Shown piece by piece: positions 43,917-54,884 of a DNA stretch of 64,000 bases (positions are counted from its first letter, which is position 1; every line of letters begins with the position of its first letter). The notes below the pieces were generated by a model. It did no database searches. It was given only the letters and a program-made list of their open reading frames with translations, and was not told where the DNA came from. The stretch spans positions 154,362 through 218,361 of the forward strand of contig DDPR01000010.1 in assembly GCA_002342295.1 (NCBI GenBank). The letters are read 5' to 3'. The translations under genes were made by a program, and so were the position numbers. The DNA is from Burkholderiales bacterium UBA2463 (lineage in GTDB: Bacteria > Pseudomonadota > Gammaproteobacteria > Burkholderiales > Burkholderiaceae_A).

Positions 43917-44822
43917 ATGTCCAGCATCAACGCCAAAACCTACGACGCCTGCCCCCCCGCCAAAGTGGCCTTCCTCGGCCTCGGGGTCATGGGGTTCCCA
44001 ATGGCAGGCCACCTGGCTCGCGCGGGACACGAGGTCACGGTCTACAACCGCAGCGCTGAAAAGGCTAAAGCCTGGGTGAGCGAATTCGGGGGACACTCGG
44101 CCGCCACCCCCCGCGAGGCTGCGGCTGGTGCCCACATCGTTTTCTGCTGTGTGGGCAACGACGCGGATCTGCGCAGCGTGGTGCTAGGTGACCATGGGGC
44201 CTTCTCCGGGATGGCTAAGGGCGCACTCTTTGTCGATCACACCACCGCCTCTGCCGAGATCGCCCGCGAGCTCGCAGCTGAGGCTCACGCCCACAACCTT
44301 CACTTCATTGATGCACCCGTCTCTGGCGGTCAGGCCGGTGCGGTCAACGGCATGCTTACAGTGATGGTGGGCGGCGATCAGGCGCAATTCGATCGCGCGA
44401 AACCCGTCGGAATGGCGTTCTCCAAGGCCTTTACCCGAATCGGCGAGAGCGGGGCCGGGCAGCTCGCCAAGATGGTCAACCAAATCTGTATTGCCGGCCT
44501 CGTCCAAGGACTCTCCGAAGGCATCGCGTTTGGCGGCAAGGCCGGCCTCGATATGAAACTCGTGCTCGAAGTCATCGGAAAAGGCGCTGCCCAGTCCTGG
44601 CAGATGGACAACCGAGGCTCGACCATGGTCGAGGGTCGGTTTGACTTCGGCTTCGCGGTGGACTGGATGCGCAAAGATCTCGGACTCTGCCTCGAGGAGG
44701 CCCGCCGAAACGGCGCTCACCTCCCGATTACGGCGCTCATCGATCAGTTTTACTCCGATGTTCAGTCCATGGGCGGAGGCCGCTGGGACACCTCTAGCCT
44801 CATCAAGCGCATCAGCGGGTAA
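43917..44822 (+). CDS. 3-hydroxyisobutyrate dehydrogenase-family oxidoreductase
   Basis: A beta-hydroxyacid dehydrogenase of the HIBADH/GarR group, NAD(P)-dependent. The 301-residue product has the Rossmann motif FLGLGVMGFPMAGHLARAGH (20-38), the substrate motif DAPVSGGQAGA and the catalytic Lys185 in GAGQLAKMVNQ. Possible substrates are 3-hydroxyisobutyrate or tartronate semialdehyde; the sequence does not decide. It follows tctA by 12 bases, so it likely acts on a product of the imported carboxylate. A 61-base gap separates it from thrB. Confidence 0.9.
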   Translation: MSSINAKTYDACPPAKVAFLGLGVMGFPMAGHLARAGHEVTVYNRSAEKAKAWVSEFGGHSAATPREAAAGAHIVFCCVGNDADLRSVVLGDHGAFSGMAKGALFVDHTTASAEIARELAAEAHAHNLHFIDAPVSGGQAGAVNGMLTVMVGGDQAQFDRAKPVGMAFSKAFTRIGESGAGQLAKMVNQICIAGLVQGLSEGIAFGGKAGLDMKLVLEVIGKGAAQSWQMDNRGSTMVEGRFDFGFAVDWMRKDLGLCLEEARRNGAHLPITALIDQFYSDVQSMGGGRWDTSSLIKRISG

Positions 44823-44883
44823 GCGCTCTCTCGGTCCTGTCGGGCCCCCTCTGGACGCCAGACCCTGAGGCTACACTCGGGGT

Positions 44884-45855
44884 ATGGCGGTCTTCACACC
44901 AGTTGATCAGGGAAGTCTTGAGCGCCTCCTTCGGGAGTACGCGCTGGGAGACCTCGTAGCCTTTGAAGGCATCTCCTCTGGAATCGAGAACACCAACTAC
45001 TTTGTCGACACCACCGAGGGCCGCTTTGTCCTCACGCTCTTTGAAAAGCTCAGCGCAGAGCAACTGCCCTTCTATCTCTCGCTGATGCACCACCTCTCAC
45101 AGCGAGGCATTCCCTGCCCGCGACCCATGCCCTCGAGAGCAGGTGCGCTCCTCACCTCCTGTCAGAACCGGCCCTCAGCCTTCGTCACACGACTCAATGG
45201 GTCCGATGTGCGCCAGCCTTCGCCCGAGCACTGCGAGCAACTGGGCAGCGTCCTCGCCAGGGCCCACAAGGCCGTCTCAGACTTCACTGGCTCGCAGCCC
45301 AATCTGCGAGGTCTTTCGTGGTGGCACGAGACCGTGCCCAGCGTGCTGCCCTTTCTGCCCGAGGCGTCACAGTCGCTCCTCAGAGACGAACTCGCTCAGC
45401 AGCAAGCATTTGCAGAGTCCGACGTCTACACCGAGCTTCCGCGTGGAGCCGTGCACGCCGACCTCTTTCGCGACAACGTGCTCTTTGTCCAGACAGATAC
45501 GCGCCCCCTGGTCTCGGGAATCATTGATTTCTATTTTGCGGGCGTCGATCACTTTGTCTTCGACCTCGCTGTTGCCGCCAACGACTGGTGCCTTTCCGAA
45601 CAAAGCGCCGGCACCTCTGCAATCAGCCCGCTACATGAAGAGGCCCTACTCTTAGGCTATGAGCGCGTGCGTACGCTGACCGATTCAGAGCGCGCCGCCT
45701 GGCCCGTCATGCTTCGGGCCGCAGCCCTGCGCTTTTGGATTTCACGCCTCTACGATTGGCACCTTCCACGAAAGGCAAGCATGCTCACCCCCAAAGACCC
45801 AGGCCACTTCGAGCGCATTCTCAAGGCCCGCCGAGACGCGAAGGGGCGAACATGA
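44884..45855 (+). CDS. thrB: Homoserine kinase, ThrB type II (APH-fold)
   Basis: Phosphorylates homoserine in threonine synthesis. This form belongs to the choline kinase/aminoglycoside phosphotransferase fold rather than the GHMP fold, as in Pseudomonas and Burkholderia. The 323-residue product starts MAVFTPVD, with the N-lobe segment GISSGIENTNYFV and FVLTLFEK. The catalytic loop is VHADLFRDNVLF (His191, Asp193, Asn198) followed by IIDFYFAGVDHFVFDLA. Its stop shares ATGA with the next gene. A possible -10 TACACT at 44872 is too weak to call a promoter. Confidence 0.95.
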   Translation: MAVFTPVDQGSLERLLREYALGDLVAFEGISSGIENTNYFVDTTEGRFVLTLFEKLSAEQLPFYLSLMHHLSQRGIPCPRPMPSRAGALLTSCQNRPSAFVTRLNGSDVRQPSPEHCEQLGSVLARAHKAVSDFTGSQPNLRGLSWWHETVPSVLPFLPEASQSLLRDELAQQQAFAESDVYTELPRGAVHADLFRDNVLFVQTDTRPLVSGIIDFYFAGVDHFVFDLAVAANDWCLSEQSAGTSAISPLHEEALLLGYERVRTLTDSERAAWPVMLRAAALRFWISRLYDWHLPRKASMLTPKDPGHFERILKARRDAKGRT

Positions 45856-46658
45856 AGCTCACTCAGACACCTGTGGTCGTCTCGGGCTCTCGAGGCCTCT
45901 TTTGGGTGAAAGAGGGGTTTCGACTCCTCATGCGAAGACCCCTCATCTGGACGCTCACCATGGTCCTCTACTGGTCTCTCGTGGTGCTCACGAGCATGAT
46001 TCCAGCGCTGGGTGTGGTGCTTCCAGCCCTGCTCTCTCCAGCTCTCAGCTTTGGCTTCATTGCCATCGCGCGCGGCATCGATCAGTCGGAGATCGTTGGC
46101 CCCCGAATGCTCCTCAGTGGATTTCGGGACAAGCGCACCAGCATCGGGCTGCTCCAGATGGGTGCGGCCTACGGCATCGGGGTCGCCCTCGTGGTGCTCG
46201 CCTCATGGCTCGTCGCGGGCGACTGGCTGGGAGCCATTCTCAACCCCGAGGGGCCCAGGCCTTCAGAGGAGGCCGAGATCGGGCCCCCTCTGGGTCTGCT
46301 GGTGGCCATGCTGGCCTACATCCCGGTCACCATGGCCTTCTGGTTCGCACCTCAATTGCTTGTATGGGGAGGCTTCTCGGTAGGCAAGTCCATCTTCTAT
46401 TCATTCTTTGCCGTCTGGAGAAACCGGTCGGCCTTCCTTCGGTTCGCGCTCGCCTGGGGCGTCATGATTGTGGGTCTGAGCACCCTGCTCTCTCTGGTCC
46501 TCTCAGGCCTGGGAGGCTCACCCAATCAGCTCCTGATGCTTGCCCTTCCTCTCTCGCTTCTGCTGATGGCAATTGCGCAAGGATCTTTCTACGCGAGCAC
46601 GGTTGATGTATTTTCAGAGAGCGTCGAGCTTGGCGACCGAGAGGGCGAGCCACTTTGA
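45852..46658 (+). CDS. BPSS1780-family membrane protein
   Basis: A membrane protein of unknown function found next to thrB in Burkholderiales. From ATG 45852 it has 268 residues with about six hydrophobic segments, starting KLTQTPVVVSGSRGLFWVKEGFRLLMRRP. It has the stretch WFAPQLLVWGGFSVGKSIFYSFFAVWRN, a typical feature of this group. No enzymatic motif is seen. The start overlaps the thrB stop by four bases (ATGA). The last 45 bases overlap the end of the convergent helicase gene, and the hydrophilic tail ([12 protein letters not shown]) is read there. Confidence 0.83.
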   Translation: MKLTQTPVVVSGSRGLFWVKEGFRLLMRRPLIWTLTMVLYWSLVVLTSMIPALGVVLPALLSPALSFGFIAIARGIDQSEIVGPRMLLSGFRDKRTSIGLLQMGAAYGIGVALVVLASWLVAGDWLGAILNPEGPRPSEEAEIGPPLGLLVAMLAYIPVTMAFWFAPQLLVWGGFSVGKSIFYSFFAVWRNRSAFLRFALAWGVMIVGLSTLLSLVLSGLGGSPNQLLMLALPLSLLLMAIAQGSFYASTVDVFSESVELGDREGEPL

Positions 46659-48866
46659 GCCCTCTCGCTTGAACTGAACCTGCGCGCGCGCGTCCTGACC
46701 CGAACCCTCCAGCGCCGTCACGACACCATCTCCGAAGCGCGCATGCCGCACGCTCTGTCCCACGCGAAAACCACTGTCGTGGCGATGTCCGCTGAGGTTG
46801 GCCGGCCCGCCCATGTAGGCATCGCCTGAGGCGCCGGCTCGCGACCCCCCCGAGGCTCGTGAGCCCGCAGGGGCGCGCGGAGCGCCAGGCATTGCCCAAG
46901 CAGAGGCAGGTGCAGAGCGGGCCGCAGTTCGAGGCGTCAGCCACTTGAGCGTTCCCTCCGGGAGCTCGTCAAGAAAGCGGCTGCGCATGTTGTAGCGCGT
47001 CTGTCCGTGAAGCATTCGCGTCTGAGCCAAAGACAAATAGAGGCGTCGACGCGCCCGTGTAATGGCCACATACATGAGACGACGCTCCTCAGAGAGCCCG
47101 TCTGCCTCACTGACGCTGTTCTCGTGGGGAAAGAGCCCCTCCTCCAGACCGGAGAGAAAAACCACATGGAACTCTAGGCCCTTGGCAGAGTGGATCGTCA
47201 TTAACTGAACGGCATCCTGGCCCTCGGCCGCCTGATGGTCTCCTGCCTCGAGTGAGGCGTGCGCAAGGAATGTCGACAGGGGACTAACCTGCGCCTCGGG
47301 CGCATCGACAAGGGCATCCTCCACGACGAAAGCCGCCGCGGCGTTCACCAACTCCTGCAGGTTCTCCACACGCTCTCGACCATCACGCTCTGACTCGAAA
47401 TGCCGAACGAGGCCGGAGCGCTCGAGCATCACCTCCACCAACTCACGCAGGCTGAGGCCCTGCGTCTCAAACCGCATCGACTCAATGAGATCGACGAAGC
47501 CTCGCACTGACGTGCCCGCTTTGCCTTCAAGCTGACCAGCCGCTGCATAAAGACTTGTGCCCGAGCGCTTGGCCACATCGGCGAGTTGCTCGACGCTTCG
47601 TGCACCGATTCCGCGGGTCGGAAAGTTAACGACGCGCAAGAAAGCGGTGTCCTCATGGGGATTCTCCATGAGCCGCAGGTAGGCCAGTGCATGCTTCACC
47701 TCGGCCCGCTCAAAAAATCGCAGACCACCGAATACGCGATAGGGCATTCCGGCCTGAAAGAGCGCCTGCTCCAAAATTCGTGACTGCGCATTACTCCGAT
47801 AAAGCACCGCCATCTCAGATCGAAGCAGCCCCTCGTTCACCAGGCTACGAATCTCCTCGACGATCCACTGGGCCTCGAGCATGTCGCTGGCCGCCTCCAT
47901 TACGCGAAGAGGCTCACCCGCACCCGCATCCGTCCAGAGGTTTTTGCCAAGGCGGTCTGTGTTGTTTCGGATGAGCGCATTGGCAGCATCCAGAATATGT
48001 CCATGGGAGCGGTAGTTTTGTTCCAGCTTGATGAGGTGCTTCACACCGAACTCACTCTCAAACCGGCGCATGTTCTCCACATCAGCGCCCCGAAAGGCAT
48101 AGATGCTCTGGTCATCGTCCCCCACCGCAAAGACGCCGGTGGCCGGTGTCGAGAGCTGTTTGAGCCACTCATACTGCAGGGGGTTGGTGTCTTGAAACTC
48201 GTCGATGAGTACGTGGGCGAATCGGCTACGGTAGTGGTCCCGAAGCGCCGTGTGGCGACGAAGCAGCTCCACCGATCGCAGTAGAAGCTCGCCAAAATCC
48301 ACCACACCTTCACGCTGGCACTGCTCATCGTAGGCACTGTAGAGCTCGATGAAGCGTCGGTTGTAACCGTCGGAGTCCTCCACATCCGGCGCCCGCAGAC
48401 CCTGCTCTTTGGCGCTGTTGATAAAGGACTGCACCTGACGCGGCGGAAACTTCTCGTCATCAACGCCCAGAGACTTCATCAGTCGCTTGATGGCCGCGAG
48501 CTGGTCCTGGCTGTCGAGTATCTGAAAGCCCATGGGCAGATTGGCGTCCCGGTGATGGGCCCGAAGCAGCCGGTTACAGAGTCCGTGAAAGGTTCCTACC
48601 CACATACCCTTCAAGTTCACAGGCAGCATCGCACCGAGCCGTGCCAACATCTCCCGGGCGGCCTTGTTGGTGAAGGTGACCGCAAGTAGGCCGTAGGGGC
48701 TTACCTGGCCCGTAGAGATCAGCCAGGCAATGCGTGTCGTCAGCACCTTGGTCTTGCCGCTCCCAGCCCCAGCCAGAATGAGGGCCGGTTCTGCGGCAAG
48801 GGTGACGGCCTCCCGCTGAGGGGGGTTCAGACTCTCAAGGAGAGTCGAGGTGTGGGAGGACGACAT
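46614..48866 (-). CDS. uvrD: UvrD/Rep-type superfamily 1A DNA helicase
   Basis: A 3'-5' DNA helicase for excision repair, mismatch repair or fork restart. The 750-residue product has the Walker [14 protein letters not shown] (32-40), motif Ia [12 protein letters not shown], motif II (LIDEFQDTN), motif [17 protein letters not shown], motif [13 protein letters not shown] and motif VI ([13 protein letters not shown]). A Gly/Ala-rich linker leads to a C-terminal Tudor-like segment ([20 protein letters not shown], then [13 protein letters not shown]). UvrD, PcrA and Rep cannot be cleanly separated; the C-terminal extension supports UvrD. Divergent from leuS with only 33 bases between starts. Confidence 0.94.
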   Translation of the reverse strand: MSSSHTSTLLESLNPPQREAVTLAAEPALILAGAGSGKTKVLTTRIAWLISTGQVSPYGLLAVTFTNKAAREMLARLGAMLPVNLKGMWVGTFHGLCNRLLRAHHRDANLPMGFQILDSQDQLAAIKRLMKSLGVDDEKFPPRQVQSFINSAKEQGLRAPDVEDSDGYNRRFIELYSAYDEQCQREGVVDFGELLLRSVELLRRHTALRDHYRSRFAHVLIDEFQDTNPLQYEWLKQLSTPATGVFAVGDDDQSIYAFRGADVENMRRFESEFGVKHLIKLEQNYRSHGHILDAANALIRNNTDRLGKNLWTDAGAGEPLRVMEAASDMLEAQWIVEEIRSLVNEGLLRSEMAVLYRSNAQSRILEQALFQAGMPYRVFGGLRFFERAEVKHALAYLRLMENPHEDTAFLRVVNFPTRGIGARSVEQLADVAKRSGTSLYAAAGQLEGKAGTSVRGFVDLIESMRFETQGLSLRELVEVMLERSGLVRHFESERDGRERVENLQELVNAAAAFVVEDALVDAPEAQVSPLSTFLAHASLEAGDHQAAEGQDAVQLMTIHSAKGLEFHVVFLSGLEEGLFPHENSVSEADGLSEERRLMYVAITRARRRLYLSLAQTRMLHGQTRYNMRSRFLDELPEGTLKWLTPRTAARSAPASAWAMPGAPRAPAGSRASGGSRAGASGDAYMGGPANLSGHRHDSGFRVGQSVRHARFGDGVVTALEGSGQDARAQVQFKREGSKWLALSVAKLDAL

Positions 48867-48899
48867 CCTCCAATTCTACGGCCGGTAACATGGCGGGTT

Positions 48900-51599
48900 A
48901 TGCACGCCCCCACTTCATCCTCGCCCCGCGACCCCCAGACTCTCGCTCCTCACTACGACGCGCCGGCCGTTGAGTCCCAGGCTCAGGCTGACTGGCAACA
49001 GCGGAATGCCTACCGGGTCATCGAGAGCGACCCGGCCAAACCTCGCGGCAAGTATTACGCCTGCTCCATGCTGCCCTACCCCTCGGGGCGACTCCACATG
49101 GGCCATGTTCGCAACTACACCATCAACGATGTCATCACCCGCTCACTGCGCATGCAAGGCTATAACGTGCTCATGCCAATGGGCTGGGACGCCTTTGGCC
49201 TGCCAGCTGAGAACGCCGCCATGGCCAACGGTGTGGCGCCTGCCGCCTGGACGGACGAAAACATCGCCACCATGAAACGCCAGATGCTTGCCATGGGACT
49301 GGCCATCGACTGGTCCCGCGAGTGCACCACCTGCAAGCCCGATTACTACCGTTGGACCCAGTGGCTCTTTCTCAAAATGCGCGAAAAAGGCCTCGCTTAT
49401 GTGAAGACGGGCACCGTGAACTGGGATCCGATCGATCAGACGGTGTTGGCCAACGAGCAGGTCGTAGACGGCCGAGGCTGGCGGTCGGGCGCGGTGGTCG
49501 AAAAGCGTGAAATCCCCATGTACTACCTCGGCATCACCCGATACGCCGATGAGCTCATTGAGGGCCTCGCATCTCTGGGCTGGCCCGAGCGGGTCAAGCT
49601 CATGCAAGAAAACTGGATCGGTCGCTCCGTGGGTGTCCGCTTCGCCTTTCCTCACACCATTGAGGATGCGCAGGGCCGTCTCATTCAGGACGGTCGAGCC
49701 TATGTCTTCACCACGCGCGCCGACACCATCATGGGTGTCACCTTCATGGCCGTGGCGCCCGAACACCCCCTGGCTTCGCATGCGGCCCAGACCAATCCCG
49801 AACTCGCTGAGTTCATCGAGGTCTGCAAGGCCGGAAGTGTCGCCGAGGCCGACCTGGCCACTCGCGAAAAAGAGGGGATGGACACGGGGCTGCGCGTCAG
49901 CCATCCGATCACGGGGGAGCCCATTGCGGTATGGGTGGGCAACTATGTGCTCATGAGCTACGGGGACGGGGCCGTCATGGGTGTGCCTGCTCACGACGAA
50001 CGAGACTTTGCCTTCGCCCGCAAGTATGGGCTCGCCATCAAGCCCGTCATGGCAAAGGCCCACGCAGACGCCGAATTCGATGTCACCACCTGGCATGACT
50101 GGTACGGCGCCAAAGAGGGGATGGTCTGCATCGAGTCGGGCCCACTCAATGGCAAGCCTCACGAACAGGCCGTCAATACCGTCGCTGAGTTGCTTGCCCA
50201 AAAGGGCCTCGGCGAAAAAAAGGTTCAGGTGCGGCTGCGCGATTGGGGGATCTCTCGCCAGCGATACTGGGGGACACCCATCCCGATTATTCATTGCCCA
50301 GCCTGCGGAGAGGTTCCGGTTCCCGAGCGCGATCTGCCTGTGGTCCTGCCAACGGACCTCGTGCCCGATGGATCCGGCAACCCTCTAAATAATTGCGAGT
50401 CATTCCTTCACGTGCCCTGCCCCGCATGCGGAGCACCGGCGCGTCGAGAGACCGACACCATGGATACCTTCATCGACTCGAGCTGGTATTTCATGCGCTA
50501 TTGCTGCCCAGACAGTGATGAGGCGATGGTGGATGAACGCATCCACGCCTGGATGCCCATGGACCAATACATTGGCGGCATCGAACATGCTGTGCTCCAC
50601 CTGCTCTACGCGCGCTTCTGGACCAAGGTCATGCGCGATCTCGGGCTCATTCGCTTCGATGAGCCCTTCTCGAACCTGCTCACGCAGGGCATGGTGCTCA
50701 ACGAGACCTATTTCCGAGAAGATGCATCGGGTCGGAAGACGTGGTTCAACCCCGCCGATGTCACGCTTCATCTTGACGACAAGGGCAGGCCCAGTCATGC
50801 CACGCTGCTGTCCGATGGCCAGCCCGTCCAGATCGGCGGCACCGAGAAGATGTCAAAGAGCAAGAACAACGGAATCGACCCGCAGGCTCTCATCGACCGC
50901 TTCGGCGCAGACACGGCCCGACTCTTCACCATCTTTGCCTCTCCTCCCGAGCAGACGCTCGAATGGTCTGACTCCGGCGTCGAGGGCGCCCATCGATTCC
51001 TCCGTCGACTCTGGACATTTGGTGCCACCCACCAAAGCTGGCTCTCAACCCTCGATGCTCAGTCGGTGCCTGCGCCTCAGGAGGAGGGCGCCAAGGCCCT
51101 GCGCAGATCTATCCACGAACTGCTGAAACAGGCCGACTTCGATTTCTCCCGTCGACAGTTCAATACCGTGGTCTCGGCCTGCATGAAGATGCTCAATGCA
51201 CTAGAGGATCATGCCCCGAGGCTTTCAGACCCGAACCGCCACGAGCACGAGGCTGTGCTTCACGAGGGTCTGGGCATCTTGCTTCGTGTGCTGTACCCCG
51301 TGGTCCCCCACATCACTAGCCGACTGTGGGTCGACCTCGGCTTTACTCGAGGCCAGCCGGATCTCCTCGATGCCCCCTGGCCTCAGCTCGATGAGTCTGC
51401 GCTGCTCAGAGAGGTCGTCGAACTCATGCTTCAGGTCAACGGAAAACTCCGAGGAAGCCTCTCAGTTCCTGCGAACGCTGACCGAGAGGCCGTTGAGGCT
51501 GCCGCCCTGCGCTCCGAGGCATTCTCGAAGTTCAGTGAGGGCAAGGAACCACGCAAAATCATCTTGGTTCCAGGCCGTCTCGTGAACATCGTGGTCTGA
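48900..51599 (+). CDS. leuS: Leucyl-tRNA synthetase
   Basis: Class I synthetase with a CP1 editing domain. From ATG 48900 it has 899 residues. [19 protein letters not shown] carries HMGH (66-69). The editing domain contains [21 protein letters not shown] and [18 protein letters not shown], and KMSKSKNNG is in the C-terminal half. The zinc-like [15 protein letters not shown] is present. An in-frame start at 48852 lies in the uvrD gene and adds 16 unrelated residues. Heads a run of seven genes, leuS to yggS. Confidence 0.97.
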   Translation: MHAPTSSSPRDPQTLAPHYDAPAVESQAQADWQQRNAYRVIESDPAKPRGKYYACSMLPYPSGRLHMGHVRNYTINDVITRSLRMQGYNVLMPMGWDAFGLPAENAAMANGVAPAAWTDENIATMKRQMLAMGLAIDWSRECTTCKPDYYRWTQWLFLKMREKGLAYVKTGTVNWDPIDQTVLANEQVVDGRGWRSGAVVEKREIPMYYLGITRYADELIEGLASLGWPERVKLMQENWIGRSVGVRFAFPHTIEDAQGRLIQDGRAYVFTTRADTIMGVTFMAVAPEHPLASHAAQTNPELAEFIEVCKAGSVAEADLATREKEGMDTGLRVSHPITGEPIAVWVGNYVLMSYGDGAVMGVPAHDERDFAFARKYGLAIKPVMAKAHADAEFDVTTWHDWYGAKEGMVCIESGPLNGKPHEQAVNTVAELLAQKGLGEKKVQVRLRDWGISRQRYWGTPIPIIHCPACGEVPVPERDLPVVLPTDLVPDGSGNPLNNCESFLHVPCPACGAPARRETDTMDTFIDSSWYFMRYCCPDSDEAMVDERIHAWMPMDQYIGGIEHAVLHLLYARFWTKVMRDLGLIRFDEPFSNLLTQGMVLNETYFREDASGRKTWFNPADVTLHLDDKGRPSHATLLSDGQPVQIGGTEKMSKSKNNGIDPQALIDRFGADTARLFTIFASPPEQTLEWSDSGVEGAHRFLRRLWTFGATHQSWLSTLDAQSVPAPQEEGAKALRRSIHELLKQADFDFSRRQFNTVVSACMKMLNALEDHAPRLSDPNRHEHEAVLHEGLGILLRVLYPVVPHITSRLWVDLGFTRGQPDLLDAPWPQLDESALLREVVELMLQVNGKLRGSLSVPANADREAVEAAALRSEAFSKFSEGKEPRKIILVPGRLVNIVV

Positions 51600-51612
51600 T
51601 ACCCTCGTGGCC

Positions 51613-52212
51613 ATGACATCTCCCGCCTCCCTCACTCGACGCAGACTCGCCCTTGCGCTGGGCTGGGGGGCAACGAGTCTCACGCTTCTGTCGGTCGGGG
51701 CCTGCGGATTTCGTGTTCGCGGCGCGGGTCTGGTCTTTGACTTCGACCGAATTCTGGTCTTGGGTCCGGGTGCTCAGCCCACCGCTGCCGGACCCATTGC
51801 GCAGCCCGTTTCAGGCGGCGGTTTTGTGGAGCGGCTTCGGCGAGAGTTGAGCGCGAGGTACAAGCGCACCCTTGCAAAGAGTGTTGAAGATGCTGAGGTG
51901 GTGGTTCTCATCACTAGCATTCAGCCCATGCGGCAGGTGGTCGGCTACTCCGGCTCTGGACGAGCACGCGAGATTGAATTGCGAATGATCGTCTCCTTCC
52001 GAATTGAGAATGCCAGTGGTCGACTGCTCGTTCCCCCCGATACCATTGAGCTGCTTCGCAACATCAGCATCAGCGAATCAGATGTTCTCGCCTCTGCAGA
52101 TGCGGAGCGGTTTCAGAACGCAGCCATGGAGGACGATCTGATGCTGCAGATTCTTCGCCGGATCGCAGCCGTTCGTCGTGATGCAGCTCCGACTCGACCC
52201 ACTTCTCCCTGA
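51613..52212 (+). CDS. lptE: LPS-assembly lipoprotein LptE
   Basis: Outer-membrane lipoprotein that plugs the LptD barrel and delivers LPS to the cell surface. The 199-residue product has a signal peptide with a twin-arginine-like TRRRL followed by a hydrophobic core and the lipobox SVGAC (Cys31). GFRVRG follows the cysteine, as in many LptE. The later segments VVGYSGSGRAREIELRM and SDVLASADAERFQNAAMEDDLMLQILRR match the family. The GTG at 51607 is an alternative start two codons earlier. Order leuS-lptE-holA is conserved in many proteobacteria. Confidence 0.94.
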   Translation: MTSPASLTRRRLALALGWGATSLTLLSVGACGFRVRGAGLVFDFDRILVLGPGAQPTAAGPIAQPVSGGGFVERLRRELSARYKRTLAKSVEDAEVVVLITSIQPMRQVVGYSGSGRAREIELRMIVSFRIENASGRLLVPPDTIELLRNISISESDVLASADAERFQNAAMEDDLMLQILRRIAAVRRDAAPTRPTSP

Positions 52213-53131
52213 ATCGCTCGCCCCGAGCATTTCCTCGGCCTGTCAGCGCAGGCCGCCCCCGACCGTTATTGCCGTCTGCTCGGCCGACCCTCTGCTCTCC
52301 GACGAAGCCTGCACAGTCGTGCGTCGCGTCCTTCGCGAGCAAGGCTTCACCGAGCGTGAGTCAGACACCCCGGACCGCAGTTTCGACTGGCGCAGTTGGC
52401 TTGCCAACGCCCACTCGCCCTCACTCTTTTCGGCCAGGCGCCTGCTCGAATTGCGCCTACCCACCGGACGACCCGGCATAGAGGGCGGCAAGACACTCAT
52501 CGCCTGGGCACATGCAGGGAGTGATCAGGCCATGCTCCTTCTGCGGCTGCCGCGTCTTGACCGTGCACTCTCTGGAACGGCCTGGTTCAGCGCAGTGAGC
52601 GAGCAGGGTGTGGTGGTCTCCGCCCCCGATATGCCGAGCTCGAGCCTGCCGACCTGGATTGCCGGTCGTCTCAAGGCGCAGGGGCTCAGTGCAGAGCCGG
52701 CTGCGATCTCGTGGCTCGCGGCGCGGTGCGAGGGCAACCTGTCGGCAGCCCATCAAGAAATTCTCAAGCTCGCATTCATTCCCCGGGCAAACGCCGAGGA
52801 GCCCATCACGCTGGAGCAGATGCAGGCCAGCGCAACGGACCAGGCCCGCTTCAACCCCTTCACCCTCGGTGAGACTCTTCTGGGGAGGGATGCCCAGAGA
52901 AGTCTGCGCGTGATTCGCGCACTGCGCGAGGAGGGAGAGGCGCTTCCCATCCTCGTCTGGAGCGTGGCCCAAGCCTGCCGACGACTGCCACCCGACCAAT
53001 CACTTCCAGCTCTACAGGCTCTGGCTCGCATCGATACAATGGTGAAAGGGCTCAGCTCCGAAGACCCCTGGATGGCCTTGGAGCGACTCGCACTCTCTTT
53101 GGCGCGCCCCGCCTCTATGCAGACATCATGA
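52181..53131 (+). CDS. holA: DNA polymerase III delta subunit
   Basis: The clamp-loader wrench that opens the beta sliding clamp. The 316-residue product starts [13 protein letters not shown] as is usual for HolA. Mid-protein has [18 protein letters not shown] and [23 protein letters not shown], then [30 protein letters not shown], typical of the delta subunit. The start lies inside lptE with a 32-base overlap; the preceding GTG at 52178 could also be used. Its stop overlaps proA (ATGA). Together with holC at 35492 it gives two accessory subunits of the replicative polymerase in this window. Confidence 0.95.
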   Translation: MQLRLDPLLPESLAPSISSACQRRPPPTVIAVCSADPLLSDEACTVVRRVLREQGFTERESDTPDRSFDWRSWLANAHSPSLFSARRLLELRLPTGRPGIEGGKTLIAWAHAGSDQAMLLLRLPRLDRALSGTAWFSAVSEQGVVVSAPDMPSSSLPTWIAGRLKAQGLSAEPAAISWLAARCEGNLSAAHQEILKLAFIPRANAEEPITLEQMQASATDQARFNPFTLGETLLGRDAQRSLRVIRALREEGEALPILVWSVAQACRRLPPDQSLPALQALARIDTMVKGLSSEDPWMALERLALSLARPASMQTS

Positions 53132-54411
53132 CCCACTCCATCTCCGACCAGATGCTTGCCATTGGGAAAGCGGCCCGCGAAGCGTCGCGCCTCATGGCTC
53201 GGGCAGGAAGCGCCCAAAAAAACGACGCCCTGCTAAGGATTGCAAAAGCTATTCTTCAGTCGCGGGATGCGCTGGGGGACGCAAATGCGAAAGATCTCTC
53301 TGCGGCCCGAGTGGCCGGACACGATGCTGCCTTCGTCGATCGGCTGGCGCTGTCTGACAAGGCCATCGATGCCATGGCCGAGGGACTCCAGCAGGTGGCT
53401 GCATTGGCCGACCCCGTCGGCGAGATCCTCTCCATGAAACGCAGACCCTCCGGCATACAGGTCGGCCAGATGCGCGTGCCTCTGGGTGTCATCGGCATCA
53501 TCTATGAGTCTCGGCCCAACGTCACCATCGATGCAGCAGCGCTCTGCATCAAATCGGGCAATGCCACCATTCTGCGCGGGGGCTCAGAGGCTTTTCATTC
53601 CAACCAGTTTCTCGCGGCACTCATTGCCTCTTCGCTCCGCGATGTGGGCCTGCCCGCCCACGGCGTTCAAATTGTCGCGACCCAAGATCGAGCCGCAGTC
53701 GGGGCCCTCATCACCATGCCTCAGTATGTGGATGTCATCGTCCCCCGGGGCGGGAAGTCGCTCATCGAAAGGGTGTCGAAGGAGGCCACTGTTCCCGTCA
53801 TCAAACATCTCGATGGCATCTGTCACGTCTACATCGATGCGCAGGCCGACATTGAGAAAGCAATTCGGGTCGCGGACAACGCCAAGACGCAACGGTATGC
53901 GCCCTGCAACACCATGGAGACCCTCTTGGTGGCCTCATCAATTGCGGCCACAGTGCTGCCTCGCCTGTGCACCATCTATCAGGACAAGGGTGTCGAGTTG
54001 CGGGTCTGCCCGGCAACACGCCAGGTCCTCGAGGCCGAGGGCTTTCCCCCCAGCGTCCTGATAGACGCTACGCCGGCCGACTGGACGACGGAATACCTCG
54101 CACCCATCTTGTCGATTCGGCTCGTGGAAGGACTCGACGAGGCCATGGCCCACATCGCGCAATATGGCTCTGCACATACCGACGCCATCATCACCGAGAA
54201 CCACAGCTCGGCTATGCGCTTTCTGCGAGAGGTCGACTCGTCATCGGTCATGGTGAACGCCTCAACCCGTTTTGCGGATGGCTTCGAATACGGCCTTGGC
54301 GCAGAGATTGGCATTAGCACCAACAAGCTGCATGCCCGTGGACCCGTCGGCCTTGAGGGCCTCACCAGCCTGAAGTACATCGTGTTCGGCTCTGGCGAAA
54401 TTCGTACCTAA
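53128..54411 (+). CDS. proA: Gamma-glutamyl phosphate reductase
   Basis: Second step of proline synthesis, reducing gamma-glutamyl phosphate to the semialdehyde with NADPH. The 427-residue product has [26 protein letters not shown] split over family blocks, GGSEAFHSN, and the catalytic Cys260 in [25 protein letters not shown] and [18 protein letters not shown] are near the C-terminus. Start shares ATGA with holA. proC, the last step of the same pathway, is at 58776; proB is not in the window. Confidence 0.97.
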   Translation: MTHSISDQMLAIGKAAREASRLMARAGSAQKNDALLRIAKAILQSRDALGDANAKDLSAARVAGHDAAFVDRLALSDKAIDAMAEGLQQVAALADPVGEILSMKRRPSGIQVGQMRVPLGVIGIIYESRPNVTIDAAALCIKSGNATILRGGSEAFHSNQFLAALIASSLRDVGLPAHGVQIVATQDRAAVGALITMPQYVDVIVPRGGKSLIERVSKEATVPVIKHLDGICHVYIDAQADIEKAIRVADNAKTQRYAPCNTMETLLVASSIAATVLPRLCTIYQDKGVELRVCPATRQVLEAEGFPPSVLIDATPADWTTEYLAPILSIRLVEGLDEAMAHIAQYGSAHTDAIITENHSSAMRFLREVDSSSVMVNASTRFADGFEYGLGAEIGISTNKLHARGPVGLEGLTSLKYIVFGSGEIRT

Positions 54412-54431
54412 CAACTCCAATAAGGACCTCT

Positions 54432-54884
54432 ATGGACGTGCTCTGGATCAAGTCTCTTCACATCATCTTCTTTGTCAGCTGGTTCGCGGGCCTTTTCTAT
54501 CTCCCGAGAATCTTGGTGAACCTCGCCATGGTCAATGCCAATCTCGAGTCCACGGATGCGCCCTCGGCCGAGCGAGATCGGCTTCTTCTCATGTCGCGCA
54601 AACTCTATCGCTTCATGATGCCGCTCATGCTTGGCACGTTGGTCTTTGGTCTTTGGCTCTGGCTGGGCTACGGAATTGGAAAGGGCCCGGGCAATGGATG
54701 GATGCACGCAAAGCTCTTGCTGGTGCTCATCCTGATTGGTTACCACCATGTCTGCGGGGCCTTCGTTCGTCAGTTTGCAGCCGGCACCTGCACACGCTCG
54801 CATGTCTGGTTTCGCTGGTTCAACGAACTCCCCGTGGTGGTGCTCGTGGCCACGGTCATTCTCGTGGTTGTGAAGCCGTTCTAG
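54432..54884 (+). CDS. hemJ: Protoporphyrinogen IX oxidase HemJ (UPF0093)
   Basis: A membrane protein for the penultimate step of heme synthesis, used by bacteria that lack HemG and HemY. The 150-residue product begins MDVLWIKSLHIIFFVSWFAG, with the conserved His and the following FYLPR. It has four hydrophobic segments and the segment GWMHAKLLLVLILIGYHH containing the conserved Lys. Ends in FNELPVVVLVATVILVVVKPF, a typical HemJ C-terminus. It follows proA by 20 bases and directly abuts the next gene (stop TAG, then GTG). CopD-like annotation is an alternative from weak similarity. Confidence 0.92.
   Translation: MDVLWIKSLHIIFFVSWFAGLFYLPRILVNLAMVNANLESTDAPSAERDRLLLMSRKLYRFMMPLMLGTLVFGLWLWLGYGIGKGPGNGWMHAKLLLVLILIGYHHVCGAFVRQFAAGTCTRSHVWFRWFNELPVVVLVATVILVVVKPF

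Noticed and set aside
49143..50294. Long antisense frame of 383 codons opposite leuS
   Set aside because: It is a shadow of the G+C-rich leuS codons, shows no recognisable family motifs and has no supporting context.
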